DNA from: Planctomycetota bacterium
GTDB taxonomy: Bacteria; Planctomycetota; UBA11346
Direction of reading: 5' to 3'
Length of the DNA stretch: 50,558 nt
Assembly (NCBI GenBank): GCA_003136555.1
Contig: PLEW01000184.1
Coordinates: forward strand, 7,675-58,232
Shown: piece by piece, positions 8,425 to 17,746 of the stretch
How the letters are laid out: every line of letters begins with the position of its first letter
Numbering within the stretch: the stretch's first letter is position 1
Position numbers and translations under genes: made by a program
Notes under the pieces: generated by a model
What the model saw: only the letters and a program-made list of their open reading frames with translations
Told to the model about the DNA's origin: nothing
The model's database searches: none

Positions 8425-9429
8425 CTAGCCGCCAGCCAGGGCCTGCGCCACCCGTTGCTGGAACCACGCCACCGCCCCTTCATGGGCGGGCGAGAGCACG
8501 CCCTGGGAGAAGATCCCGGCGCTGAGGTTCTTCTGCACGCGCTCGCAGATCCAGGCATCCTCATCGGTGATGCGCTCGGAATCGTGGATGGCGGCATCGA
8601 CGCCGGGGTCCTCCGGCTCGTGCAGGAAGATGTGCTCGATGGTGACGCGATCCGGGCCTTGCGGGCGGATGTGCTCGAGCAGCAGGACGCCCTGGTAGAT
8701 GTTCAGCCCGAGGTTCGGCCAGACCCAGGCCCACAGCCCGGCGGTGCCGCTGGAGCGGTTGGGGACCTCGTAGAGCGCGACCGAGCCATGCATGCGCACC
8801 TCATGCCGCTTGGTCCCTGCTTCGGCTGCCAGTCCTTTGTGGACGCCCTCGCGGTGGTAGCCGTCGAGGTAGTTCTCGACGTAGAGCTTCCAGTTGCAGG
8901 CCATCGGATGGTGGTCGTAGAGCCGCGCCGAGCGGTAGGCCTGCCGGCCCAGCCGCTCGTCGAGCGGACGCAGGGTGTCGATCAGCGGCGCCGCCTGGGC
9001 GTCGAGGTTGACGAAGACGAATCCCAGCCAGGTCTCGACCCTGATGGGGAAGAGCGGGAGGTTCAGCACGTTGAAGCCGTCCGCCGGCCCGAACCCCGTG
9101 GCCTCCTTCAGCTTGCCATCGAAGCCATAGCGCCAGTCGTGATAGCGGCAGACGAACTGGCGGTCGCAGCGGCCCTTGCCATCGGTGACCAGGGGGCCGG
9201 CGCGATGGCGGCAGACGTTGTGGTAGCCCCGCAGGGCGCCGTAGTCGTCGCGGATCACCACCACCGGGAAGCCCGCCACCGTCTCGCTGAGGTAGTCGCC
9301 CACGCGCAGGATGTCCGCCTCCAGGCCGATGAACTGCCAGGTGCGGGCGAAGATGAGCTGGCGCTCGCGGGCGAAGACCGCGGGATCCAGGTAGAGCTGC
9401 ACCGCTGCGGTCTGGGGAGGAACGGTCAT
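8425..9429 (-). CDS. Rieske-type ring-hydroxylating oxygenase, alpha subunit
   Basis: 334 residues from the ATG at 9429. The Rieske [2Fe-2S] motif is CRH (73-75) and CRYHDW (94-99), so ligands are Cys73, His75, Cys94 and His97. The mononuclear-iron motif NWKLYVENYLDGYHREGVH (179-197) gives bridging Asp189 and ligands His192 and His197. The C-terminal segment ITDEDAWICERVQKNL supplies the usual family ending and a candidate third iron ligand. The family oxygenates aromatic rings or N-methyl groups with electrons from a separate reductase, none of which is encoded nearby. It is close to choline-monooxygenase or SRPBCC-type alpha subunits; the substrate is unknown. It follows the NodT-like gene by only 31 nt on the same strand, so it may be the fourth gene of the efflux operon. 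No clear ribosome site is visible. Confidence 0.85.
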   Translation of the reverse strand: MTVPPQTAAVQLYLDPAVFARERQLIFARTWQFIGLEADILRVGDYLSETVAGFPVVVIRDDYGALRGYHNVCRHRAGPLVTDGKGRCDRQFVCRYHDWRYGFDGKLKEATGFGPADGFNVLNLPLFPIRVETWLGFVFVNLDAQAAPLIDTLRPLDERLGRQAYRSARLYDHHPMACNWKLYVENYLDGYHREGVHKGLAAEAGTKRHEVRMHGSVALYEVPNRSSGTAGLWAWVWPNLGLNIYQGVLLLEHIRPQGPDRVTIEHIFLHEPEDPGVDAAIHDSERITDEDAWICERVQKNLSAGIFSQGVLSPAHEGAVAWFQQRVAQALAGG

Positions 9430-9460
9430 GGGTAGTCTCGACAGGCGAGGGGCATGCTGA

Positions 9461-10963
9461 TCATGGCGCAGTGTGCTCGCTTCCGCCAGCGGTTGCCGGC
9501 TCATCGCGGTTCCACCAGCCGCCGCCCAGGGCCTGGAAGAGGGCGACGACATCGGCGAAGCGGTTGCCCCTCGCCAGCAGCAGGGCCACGCGCGCCTGGT
9601 CCGCGGCCTGCTCATCGGCGATGACCACCAGCTTGGTGACATCCCCGAGGGCGAGCTGCTTGCGCGCGATCGCCAGGCTGGTGCGTGCCGCCACCTCGGC
9701 GGCCTCTGCATCGTGCAGTGCATCGGTGTCGGTCCACAGGGCATGCAGCACGTCCGCGGTGTTCTGGAAGGCGCCGATGACGGTGGCGCGGTAGAGCGCC
9801 GCCGCCTGATCGAAGAGCGCCTCGGCCGCGCGCTGCCTGTGGCGCAGCGTGCCGCCATCGAAGATCGGCTGGGTCAGCGTCGCGGCGATGCTGGCGAACT
9901 GGGTTGCGGCGCCGAATTCGGGGACCAGGGCGAGCGCGGCGGTGCCGACGCCCGCATCGATGGACAGCGACGGCCAGCGCGCCGCCACCGCGACGCCGAT
10001 CTGGGCGCATGCCGCATGCAGCTGCTCCTCGGCGATGCGCACATCTGGGCGATGGCGGACCAGCTCGGCGGGCAGGCTGAGCGGCAGCTGCTCGGGCATG
10101 GCGATGGAGGCGAAGGAGAAGCGGACGTCGTACGGCTCCCCCGGGGTGCGGCCCTGCAGCGCGGCGAGGAGGTCGCGATTGATGCGGAATAGCTTCTCCA
10201 AGGGCGGCATGGCCCCCTCGGCCTGCGCCAGCAACGCCTCCTGGGCCGCCATATCGGCCGGTGATGCCTGCCCAAGGCGGCTCTGCTGCTTGTACGAGGC
10301 CAGGACGGCGCGCTGGTCGAGGATGATGGCCTTGGTGTCCTCGATCTGCTGCCGCAGCATGGCATCGGTGAGGGCGGCCAGCACGGCGTTCGTGGCGAGG
10401 GTCAGGCGCACCGCTTCGAGCTCGAAGCGCTGCTGCTCCTCCTGCGCCACCAGGGACTCGACTGCGCGCGCATTGCCGCCGAACAGGTCGGGGGTATAGG
10501 AGACGCTGACCTGGGTGGTGGTCAGGTTGAAGATGCTCGCGCCCGAGGCGAGGGGGCTGGCCAGATTCTGGGCGAATTTCTGGCGGGTCGGCTGCACGCT
10601 GGCGGAGACTTGAGGATAGTAGGCGCCCTGCTGCGCCAGGACGAATTCGTGTGCGGCGCGCAGCGATGCCTTGGCCGCGTCGAGGTTGGGATTGTTGGCC
10701 AGCGTCGCTGCGACCAGGGCATCCAGTTCCGCGCAATGGAAGACGCCCCACCATTGCGCCGGGATGTCCATGCCTGACTTCAGCTGGTCCTCGCGGCGCG
10801 CCTCGCCAAGGGCTGAGACCGGTGCGGTGGCGTCGGCGCCGTAGCTGGCGGCCGGGGGCAGGTCGGGGCTGCGGTAATCCGGTCCGACGGAGCAGGCGGC
10901 GAGCAGGGCGCAGGCGGCGAGCAGAGCGGGGCGCAGAAGCGCAGGGGCTGTCGGCGTGGTCAT
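9461..10963 (-). CDS. RND efflux outer-membrane lipoprotein, NodT/TolC family
   Basis: 500 residues. The ATG at 10963 overlaps the pump stop codon by four bases (ATGA), so translation is coupled. The N terminus is a lipoprotein signal with lipobox LAAC and Cys24, followed by SVGPDYRSP, the classic start of NodT-family channels (CTVGPDY in many). Two outer-membrane efflux repeats follow: the first includes WWGVFHCAELDALVAATLANNP and ASYKQQSRLGQASPAD, the second RPDVRIAEEQLHAACAQIGVAVAARWP and YRATVIGAFQNTADVLHAL. The long helices would form the periplasmic tunnel and the repeat strands the outer-membrane barrel. It completes the tripartite complex with the two upstream genes. Confidence 0.92.
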   Translation of the reverse strand: MTTPTAPALLRPALLAACALLAACSVGPDYRSPDLPPAASYGADATAPVSALGEARREDQLKSGMDIPAQWWGVFHCAELDALVAATLANNPNLDAAKASLRAAHEFVLAQQGAYYPQVSASVQPTRQKFAQNLASPLASGASIFNLTTTQVSVSYTPDLFGGNARAVESLVAQEEQQRFELEAVRLTLATNAVLAALTDAMLRQQIEDTKAIILDQRAVLASYKQQSRLGQASPADMAAQEALLAQAEGAMPPLEKLFRINRDLLAALQGRTPGEPYDVRFSFASIAMPEQLPLSLPAELVRHRPDVRIAEEQLHAACAQIGVAVAARWPSLSIDAGVGTAALALVPEFGAATQFASIAATLTQPIFDGGTLRHRQRAAEALFDQAAALYRATVIGAFQNTADVLHALWTDTDALHDAEAAEVAARTSLAIARKQLALGDVTKLVVIADEQAADQARVALLLARGNRFADVVALFQALGGGWWNRDEPATAGGSEHTAP

Positions 10964-13900
10964 CGGTTCTGCTCCGCTTCGGCCTTGATGAGCAGGCGCT
11001 TCTCGACCAAACGCTCGAGGGCGAAGTAGAGGGCCGGGAGGATGAACAGCGTCAGCAGTGTGGCGATGATGAGGCCGCCGACGACCACCGTCGCCAGGCC
11101 GCGCTGGACATCCGTGCCGACCCCGGTGGCCAGGGCCGCCGGCAGCATGCCGATCGAGGCCACGGTCGCCGTCAGCAGCACCGGGCGGAAGCGCTCGGCG
11201 GCGCCGGCGATGACCGCATCGGCCAGGGTCTGGTGGCGCCCGCGGACGCGGCGGATGTTCTCGACCATGATGATGCCGTTCTGGACCGCGACGCCAAAGA
11301 GCGCGATGAAGCCCACCGCGGTGGCGATGTTCAGCGTCTCGCCCCGCAGGTGGATGAAGATCAGGCCGCCCAGGGTCGCCAACGGCACCACGCTGAGGAT
11401 GAGCACGGCATGGCGGATGTTGCCGAATTGCATCACCAGCAGCACCGCCATGACCAGCAGCACCAAGGTCATCACCACCACCAGGCGCGCCAGGGCGCGC
11501 TGCTCGTTCTCGAACTGCCCCGCCCACTCGGTGCGGTAGCGCTTGCGATCGAATTTCACCTGGGCATCGATACGATGCTGGGCATCCTCGAGGTATTGAG
11601 ACAATGCCCGGCCGCGGTTGTCGATGCGGATGGTGATCTGGCGCTGTCCCTGCTCGTGGGCAATGGTGCTCTCGCCGGTCTGCAATCCGATATGGGCTAC
11701 CAGGCTGAGCGGGACCTGCGCGCCGTTGGCCGAGGTCAGCACCAGCGCCCCCAGCTTCTGCGGGCTCGAGGCCACCTCGCTCGGCAGGTGGATGGTGATG
11801 TTGTGCGTCTGGTCGGCCTGGTAGATCTGGGTGATCGGCGCACTGCCCACGGCATTCTGCACCAGATTCATGATATCGACGACATTGATGCCATAGCGTG
11901 CGGCGGCTGTGCGGTCGGCCTGGATGAAGATCTGGGGGATGGGCGGTTCCTGGAAGATCGATGCCTCGCCGGTGCCGGGCGTCGCGCGCAGGACGTCGAC
12001 GATCTCGCCGCCGATGCGGCGCAGCTCCTTGAAGTCGTCGCCATAGATGCGCATCACCAGGGGAGAATGCGCGCCTCCGACCATGTCGTTGACGCCATCG
12101 ACGATGGGCTGGCTGATGCCGACCTGCATGCCGGGGATCTGCACCAGGCGGTCGCTGAGCCGTTGCACGAATGCCGCCTTCGATTCGTGCTCCGGCCAGG
12201 TGCTGTAGGGGGTCAGTCCGACGGCGGATTCGGTGTGCGACGGCGTCCAGGGGTCGGTGCCGGAGTCGTTGCGGCCGGTCTGGGTGACGATGTAGGACAC
12301 CTCCTTGAACGACTTCACCACCCGTCTGAGCTCGCCAGCGAGTTCACCGGCCTTGTCGACCGACAAGCCGGTCGGCATCTGCACCTGCAGCCACAAGGCG
12401 CCCTCATCGAGGTCGGGCAGGAATTCGCGCCCGACGCTCGAGCCGAGCAGCACGACCGCTATCAGCGCCGCCGCGCTCACGCCATAGACCACCGGCAGAT
12501 GCGACAGCAGCCAGCTCAGGGTGGTGCGGAAGGCCGTGCGCAGGAGCTCGATGACGCGGTTGGGCTTGATGACCAGCGGATTGCGCAGGGCGATGTAGGT
12601 CAATCCCGGGGCGATGGTGATGGCATAGAACAGCGCGCCGAAGAGCGCGAAGCCGACCGTGTAGGCCATCGGACGGAAGAGCTTGCCCTCGGCGTGCTCG
12701 AAGGCCAGGAGCGGAAAGTAGGCGGTGATGATGATCAGGGTGGAGAAGAAGATCGGACGCGCCACCTGCAGCGCTGTGCCGATGGTCAGCTCCTCGTCCA
12801 GGACAGTATCCGGCAGGCGCTCGCGCATGCGCATCAGCGCTTCGGCGACGACGATGGCGCCATCGACGATCACGCCGAAGTCGATCGCGCCCAGCGAGAA
12901 CAGGTTGGCTGGCATGTGGAAGCAGTTCATCAGGATGAACACCGTCGACAGGGCTATGGGAATGGTGGCGGCGACGATCAGCGCGACGCGCGCGCTGCCG
13001 AGGAACAGGATGAGGACGAAGCAGACCAGGCCGACACCTTCGATGATGGTCTGCGAGACATGGTCGACGGTGGCATGGACGAGGTTGTCGCGATCGATGT
13101 ACGGGACGATGCGCACGTCCTGGGGCGCCAGCTGGCGGTTGAGCTCGTTGACCCGGGCGTGGACGCGGGTGAGCACCTCGGAGGGGTTCTCGTACTTGAG
13201 CAGATCGACGATGCCCTCGATGGCATCCGGGTTGCTGTCCTTGCCCAGGACGCCTTCGCGCACCTGATGGCCGATCTTCATCACCCCGAGATCGCGGACG
13301 AAGATCGGCACGCCGTTGTGCTGCGTGACCAGGATGCCGCCGATGTCCTGCAGCGTCAGCACCCGGCCGACACCGCGGATGACGTAGGATTGCTCGCCGC
13401 GCGAGACGCGCCCGCCGCCGGCGATGGCGTTGTTGTTGTTGATGCCGTTGACGATGTCATTGACCGCGACGGCGTAGCGGGTGAGCTGCTTGGGATCGAG
13501 CTCGAGCTGGAATTCCTTGGTGTAGCCGCCGAAGACGTCGACATTGGCCACCCCCTGGAGCTGGTTCAGCGCCGGGATCACGACCCAGCGCTGGATCTCG
13601 GAGAGCTCCATGAGGTTGCGCGATTCAGACTCGAGCGTGTAGCGGTAGATCTCCCCCGACGGTCCCGACACCGGGTCGAGGCCGGGTGTCACCCCGGCGG
13701 GCATGGTCACCTGGCTGATGCGCTCGTTCACCCGCTGACGGACGAAATAGTCCTCCGAGCCATCGCGGAACACCAGGGTGATCAGCGACAACCCGAAGGT
13801 GCTGCTCGAGCGCTGGGAGATAAGGCCGGGGGTGCTGCCGAGGGCGCGTTCGAGCGGGATGGTGACCTGCTGTTCGATCTCCTCGGCCGCCAGCCCAGGC

Positions 13901-14058
13901 AGCTGGGTGGTCACCTGGCAGGTGACATCGGCGAGCTCCGGGTAGGCCTCGATGGACAGATGCGTCCAGGCCGAGTAGCCGATCAGGGCCAGCAGCACGC
14001 CGAAGGCCATGAATGCCCGGCGGTGGCCGAAGCAGAAATGGAGGAGGCGGTCAATCAT
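10960..14058 (-). CDS. Heavy-metal-type RND efflux pump (CzcA/CusA family)
   Basis: 1032 residues, the normal length for an RND inner-membrane transporter with 12 membrane segments and two large periplasmic loops. The proton-relay motif in TM4 reads DFGVIVDGAIVVAE (393-406); Asp393, Asp399 and Glu406 match the spacing of Asp402, Asp408 and Glu415 of CzcA, which marks the heavy-metal (HME) subfamily rather than multidrug AcrB types. The N terminus SIEAYPELADVTCQVTTQLP also fits HME pumps. The exact metal cannot be read from sequence; the proximity of DNA-protecting Dps and CorA elsewhere in the window is only suggestive. The start overlaps the adaptor gene by 8 nt and the stop overlaps the channel gene by 4 nt. 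Confidence 0.92.
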   Translation of the reverse strand: MIDRLLHFCFGHRRAFMAFGVLLALIGYSAWTHLSIEAYPELADVTCQVTTQLPGLAAEEIEQQVTIPLERALGSTPGLISQRSSSTFGLSLITLVFRDGSEDYFVRQRVNERISQVTMPAGVTPGLDPVSGPSGEIYRYTLESESRNLMELSEIQRWVVIPALNQLQGVANVDVFGGYTKEFQLELDPKQLTRYAVAVNDIVNGINNNNAIAGGGRVSRGEQSYVIRGVGRVLTLQDIGGILVTQHNGVPIFVRDLGVMKIGHQVREGVLGKDSNPDAIEGIVDLLKYENPSEVLTRVHARVNELNRQLAPQDVRIVPYIDRDNLVHATVDHVSQTIIEGVGLVCFVLILFLGSARVALIVAATIPIALSTVFILMNCFHMPANLFSLGAIDFGVIVDGAIVVAEALMRMRERLPDTVLDEELTIGTALQVARPIFFSTLIIITAYFPLLAFEHAEGKLFRPMAYTVGFALFGALFYAITIAPGLTYIALRNPLVIKPNRVIELLRTAFRTTLSWLLSHLPVVYGVSAAALIAVVLLGSSVGREFLPDLDEGALWLQVQMPTGLSVDKAGELAGELRRVVKSFKEVSYIVTQTGRNDSGTDPWTPSHTESAVGLTPYSTWPEHESKAAFVQRLSDRLVQIPGMQVGISQPIVDGVNDMVGGAHSPLVMRIYGDDFKELRRIGGEIVDVLRATPGTGEASIFQEPPIPQIFIQADRTAAARYGINVVDIMNLVQNAVGSAPITQIYQADQTHNITIHLPSEVASSPQKLGALVLTSANGAQVPLSLVAHIGLQTGESTIAHEQGQRQITIRIDNRGRALSQYLEDAQHRIDAQVKFDRKRYRTEWAGQFENEQRALARLVVVMTLVLLVMAVLLVMQFGNIRHAVLILSVVPLATLGGLIFIHLRGETLNIATAVGFIALFGVAVQNGIIMVENIRRVRGRHQTLADAVIAGAAERFRPVLLTATVASIGMLPAALATGVGTDVQRGLATVVVGGLIIATLLTLFILPALYFALERLVEKRLLIKAEAEQNR

Positions 14059-15169
14059 TGAGCAGGATGCCGCCCTTGACGACGATGCGGTCTCCCGGTG
14101 CCAGGCCGCTCAGGACGCTGGCCGAGGTCTCGGTCTCATCGGCGATGCGCAGGGTGCGGCGCTGGAAGACCCAGGGCTTGACCTCGACCATCACCGATAC
14201 GGTGTCGTTCTTCATCAGCAGGGCCGATTGCGGGACGATCACCGCGCCGGTGGCGGGGATGGCGATGGTGACCGTGGCATACATGTTGGGCATCAGGCGG
14301 AGATCAGCGTTCGGCAGCTCGATGCGCACCTTCTGCCGCCGGGTGTCCGGCTCGACGATGGCATTGACTTCCGTGATCGTGGCGTGCAGCGGCTTGCCCG
14401 GATAGGCGGTCAGGGTGATATCAGCCTGCGTGCCGATCGCCACCGTGCCGATGTCGCCCTCGGCGATGTTGGCGGTCACGAAGACGCGCTCGAGATTGGT
14501 GATGGTCATGAGGGTGGCGGTCGGATCGCTCACCTGGGCACCCGATGCCAGCGCCAGCGTCGTCACCACCCCGGCCTGCGGTGCCGTCAGCGCCAGTTCC
14601 CGGGTCTTGCCGCTGGCACCGCCGTTCAAGGACAGCAGGCGCGATTGCGCCCGCACCATCTCGGCCTGGGCCTGATTGACGCCACTCTGCGCGGTTTCGA
14701 CGTCCTTGTCGGCGATGCCGCCGGCCTCATGCACCCCGCGGGCGCGTTCCAGGACCTTGGTGGCGAGATCCAGGGCATCGCGCGCCTTGTCCTCGTCGGC
14801 ATAGGCCTGCGCCAGATCGCCCGAGGCGAGCAGGGCAAGCACCTGGTTCTGGGTGACATGATCGCCCAGACCGACCTTGAGCGAGACCACGCGGCCCATC
14901 AGGGGAGAGAGGAGGTTGATCGTGCGTGCCGGGTCCGCTTCGACGCTGGCGGGGAGCTCCAGGGTCATGGTGGTGCCGCCCGCGATGACGCTCTGGACCT
15001 CGAGGTGGGTGCGCAGGGGCGAGGATTCCGGCACGCTGAGCAGGCCGTGGTCATCGGTGAACTGCACGATCTCGCCGTCAGCGCTGCCTGGCGGAGCGCC
15101 GCAGCTCCCGAGCACGAGGACCAGGATCAGGACCACCATCCCCAGACATAGGGACTTGAGGGTCATCAT
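14051..15169 (-). CDS. RND periplasmic adaptor lipoprotein (membrane fusion protein)
   Basis: 372 residues from the first of two tandem ATGs (15169 or 15166), with GGAG 10 nt upstream. The N terminus is a lipoprotein signal ending LGSC, Cys23. Family domains follow in order: barrel-sandwich half (SPLMGRVVSLKVGLGDHV), coiled-coil hairpin (about 120-185, with QAYADEDKARDALDLATKVL and VNQAQAEMVRAQSRLLSL), second sandwich half (APQAGVVTTLALASGAQV), beta-barrel (ITNLERVFVTANIAEGDIG) and membrane-proximal domain ending GLAPGDRIVVKGGILLND. It resembles CzcB/CusB-type adaptors but lacks the long N-terminal metal-binding extension. It is the first gene of the efflux operon. The upstream 583 nt are shared with the divergent kinase. 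Confidence 0.9.
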   Translation of the reverse strand: MMTLKSLCLGMVVLILVLVLGSCGAPPGSADGEIVQFTDDHGLLSVPESSPLRTHLEVQSVIAGGTTMTLELPASVEADPARTINLLSPLMGRVVSLKVGLGDHVTQNQVLALLASGDLAQAYADEDKARDALDLATKVLERARGVHEAGGIADKDVETAQSGVNQAQAEMVRAQSRLLSLNGGASGKTRELALTAPQAGVVTTLALASGAQVSDPTATLMTITNLERVFVTANIAEGDIGTVAIGTQADITLTAYPGKPLHATITEVNAIVEPDTRRQKVRIELPNADLRLMPNMYATVTIAIPATGAVIVPQSALLMKNDTVSVMVEVKPWVFQRRTLRIADETETSASVLSGLAPGDRIVVKGGILLND

Positions 15170-15752
15170 GGTCACCGCACTCCGGTCACCGGGGGTGGTG
15201 GTCCGATCCGCGCCATCGCTGCGGTGCGAACGTCCGTGCGTGCGATGTCGAGCACGTGCATCCATCGTCTGAATCGTCCTGTGCGAGTCGACCATGGTAC
15301 CGGTTCCTCCGAGGCATCGGCAGGGCCAGTGCCAGAGCGGTTGGCTAGTCCATCGCAATTCATTAAGAAATGATGAAGGACTGCTCAGCAAGCGACCTGA
15401 TGCAACGACCGCGCACGCTGGCTGCAGGTCGCGCCCGCATCCAAGCGGACTCTGGCTCGGCAGTTGCCGAGGTGGTGGCAGCGACAGGATTGCGGAGCGG
15501 CTCGATAGAGGATCCGGATCTCAGACTGATGCATGCGCCACCAGTCCAGAGCGGACTCAAGCAGACAGCGCCACCAGATGGCGTCCTGTGGCATGGTCCT
15601 GGTCCGAGCCGTTGTATCGCGCTCCGATCGCATACGCTGCCAGGCCATGGCATGCCCATCCCCCCGGAAGGACCGCCGTAGCCACCAGACGTTGGCCGTG
15701 GCGCACCCCCTCACCGCAGCCCACGCCACCGCGATCGGCTGCTGGTAGCGCG
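15170..15752. other. Divergent regulatory region between efflux operon and kinase
   Basis: No supported gene. A short AT-rich patch around 15355-15380, unusual in this G+C-rich DNA, is the best place for promoters. The kinase frame stays open upstream to 15294, but that segment is Arg/Pro-rich without family resemblance and is better read as noncoding. Confidence 0.4.
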
Positions 15753-17276
15753 ATGACCACACCCAGTGCTCGTGGATCGAGTGGCAGTGCTCACACCTCC
15801 GTCCCGTCAACCGATACGACCCTGCAGTTCGCCACTCCCATGCCAGGGGATGGCGGAGCCACGCCACTGACCACCTCGATGCGGTGCCCTCAGCCAGGTG
15901 CGGCGCAGCCGATCATCCCTGGCTATGACATCGTCCGCACCCTCGGTCAGGGTGGCATGGGGATCGTCTACCTGGCGACCCATCTGACGCTCCAGCGCAG
16001 CGTGGCGCTGAAGGTGCTCAAGGCGGAGGTGTCTCAGGACCCGGTCTTCGAGGAGCGCTTCCTGCGCGAAGCGCGCGCTGCCGCAGGCATCCAGCATGCG
16101 CACGTGGTCACCGTCTATGACGCCGGCCGCTTCGGCGAGCATCTCTATATCGCCTTCGAGTATGTGGCGGGCGGCGATCTGGGCGGTCTGATCGCGGATG
16201 GACAACCACTCGCTGAGCTGCGCGCACTGGCGCTCATCACCGCCTGCGCGCAGGGCCTGACGGCCATCCACCGCACGGGCATCGTCCATCGCGACATCAA
16301 GCCGCAGAACATCGTCCTGACCCATGATGGCGCACCGAAGATCACCGATCTCGGACTTGCACGCACGTTGATCGACGAGGACCGCATCACCGTCACCGGC
16401 CAGGCGATGGGCACTCCGGCCTACATGTCGCCCGAGCAGGCACGCGGCCTCGAGGACATCGACGCACGCTCGGACATCTACAGCCTGGGGGTGACCTGGT
16501 ATGTGCTGCTGACCGGCCATCGCCCGTTCCGTGGCGGGACGGCCTACGAGACCGTGCACCAGATCCTCGCCGAGCCGGTTCCCGATCCGCGCCGGATCAA
16601 TCCGCACATCAGCCCGGCCACTGCGGCGCTGGTGCTGCGCTGCATGGCCAAGGAGCGGCAGGAGCGCTTCTCATCCGCAGCGGCATTGCTCGCCGCAATC
16701 AGTGCGGCGGGCTGCGGCATCGCCAAGACCAGGCCGGGCAACCGCTGGAAGGTCGGCGTTGCGGGCGCAGGCGGTGCGCTGCGGGCCGCTGGCGCGGCCG
16801 TGCGGCAGCACTGGCGGCGCTGGCCGGCGCGCCCTCGCCGGGTGGCGCTGGCGGCGCTGGCGGTTGTCCTGCTCATCGCGCTGTGGCCGGGCCCGGCGTC
16901 CCATGGCATGGCGGCCCCGGCCGTGGCCCAGGTACCGGCCCTGCCGCCCATCCAGGTCAGCGAGGTGAAGGAATCGGACAACCCCTTCAAGGCCATCCGG
17001 GGCTCGATCCGCGGGACCTACACGGTGGTGGTGAACCGCAGCGTCGAGGAGATGGAGCGCCGCTCCGTGGAGATGCTGGCCCAGCAGGGGCTGCGCATCC
17101 GCGAGCACCGCCATGATGGCCTGACCGCGGTGGTCGAGGCGGTCTTCGCCGACGACCAGAAGCTCAGCCTGTCGATCCGGCAGTCCGGCCAGGGCGATGC
17201 CGAGGTGGCGGTGCAGATCGGCGCCTTCGGGGATCGTGCGCGCGCCCAGGCGCTGATCGCCGACCTGGTACGATGA
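15753..17276 (+). CDS. Transmembrane Ser/Thr protein kinase with DUF3568-like sensor domain
   Basis: 507 residues from the ATG at 15753 (weak ribosome site, start uncertain; ATG 15840 is an alternative). Kinase domain 57-320: Gly loop GQGGMG (65-70), Lys87 in VALKVLK, catalytic HRDIKPQN (179-186, Asp181), DLG (199-201) and TPAYMSPEQA (221-230), so all catalytic residues are present. Thr213 and Thr215 in the activation loop are likely phosphorylation sites. A single membrane helix (about 364-380) follows. The C-terminal domain (about 421-506: TYTVVVNRSVEEM, GLRIREHRHDGLTAVVEAVF, VQIGAFGDRARAQALI) resembles DUF3568, a small lipoprotein-like domain, here placed outside the inner membrane. The domain order suggests a receptor kinase. 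Its stop overlaps the next start (ATGA), coupling the two proteins. Confidence 0.88.
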   Translation: MTTPSARGSSGSAHTSVPSTDTTLQFATPMPGDGGATPLTTSMRCPQPGAAQPIIPGYDIVRTLGQGGMGIVYLATHLTLQRSVALKVLKAEVSQDPVFEERFLREARAAAGIQHAHVVTVYDAGRFGEHLYIAFEYVAGGDLGGLIADGQPLAELRALALITACAQGLTAIHRTGIVHRDIKPQNIVLTHDGAPKITDLGLARTLIDEDRITVTGQAMGTPAYMSPEQARGLEDIDARSDIYSLGVTWYVLLTGHRPFRGGTAYETVHQILAEPVPDPRRINPHISPATAALVLRCMAKERQERFSSAAALLAAISAAGCGIAKTRPGNRWKVGVAGAGGALRAAGAAVRQHWRRWPARPRRVALAALAVVLLIALWPGPASHGMAAPAVAQVPALPPIQVSEVKESDNPFKAIRGSIRGTYTVVVNRSVEEMERRSVEMLAQQGLRIREHRHDGLTAVVEAVFADDQKLSLSIRQSGQGDAEVAVQIGAFGDRARAQALIADLVR

Positions 17277-17746
17277 GCGCCGGCAGGCGCCGTCGGCTCA
17301 CGCTCAGGGCCTGGGCAGTCATCGTCGCCCTCGCCGTTGCCATGGCGGTGATCAGCGGCGCCGCGACCATCTTGATGGCCGAGCTGGAGCGTACGTCCAT
17401 CAGCATCATCCAGGTGACCAGTGATCACGCCCAGGCGCACATCCTCTTCAGGGTCGCGATGGGTGGGCTGCATGAACGCAGCGCAGGGTCATGGTTTGGC
17501 GAGCGCAGTCAGGGGGTGACGGACGCAGACGTGCGGATCGAGGCCATGTCGGAAGGCCGGTGGGTGGTCCTGGCGCGCGAGCCGGCGCCACGTCCGTTCA
17601 ATGGCAGCCTGAATGCCGAAACGTCCTATGCCGGATGCATCGGCTGCGCCATTCCCGCCGGATACCGGCACCTTCTGGTCAGGATCCGGATCGACAACGT
17701 GGTCTCGGCTGCGGTCGACCTGCCGGCGGTCGGCCGACCGCACTGA
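17273..17746 (+). CDS. Small membrane-anchored protein coupled to the receptor kinase
   Basis: 157 residues, not assigned to a family. A basic N terminus (MSAGRRRRLTLR) precedes one membrane helix (about 13-35), giving an N-in anchor and a periplasmic domain of about 120 residues. That domain contains VTDADVRIEAMSEGRWVVLA and a GCIGCAIP motif (Cys122, Cys125) which could bind metal or form a disulfide. The 4-nt overlap with the kinase stop implies a stoichiometric partner; it may be a co-receptor or a substrate of the kinase pathway. The stop is preceded by a 16-nt palindrome (17726-17741) that lies mainly inside the coding sequence. Confidence 0.7.
   Translation: MSAGRRRRLTLRAWAVIVALAVAMAVISGAATILMAELERTSISIIQVTSDHAQAHILFRVAMGGLHERSAGSWFGERSQGVTDADVRIEAMSEGRWVVLAREPAPRPFNGSLNAETSYAGCIGCAIPAGYRHLLVRIRIDNVVSAAVDLPAVGRPH

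Noticed and set aside
8425-9429. Rieske gene as a specific choline monooxygenase or aromatic dioxygenase
   Set aside because: Motifs define the family only; no reductase, ferredoxin or substrate-specific neighbour supports a precise name.
10651-14061. Very long open frame on the plus strand opposite the efflux genes (over 1100 codons)
   Set aside because: It is antisense to the pump, channel and adaptor with intact RND motifs. Its translation is Asp/His/Gln-rich and repetitive as expected of a G+C-rich shadow frame, and no domain is seen.
15294-15752. N-terminal extension of the receptor kinase frame
   Set aside because: The frame is open, but the peptide is Arg/Pro/Ser-rich without resemblance to kinases, and the region is needed for divergent promoters.
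17726-17741. 16-nt palindrome GCGGTCGGCCGACCGC at the end of the kinase-partner gene
   Set aside because: It lies almost wholly in coding sequence and is the kind of dyad expected by chance in G+C-rich DNA. No terminator context.
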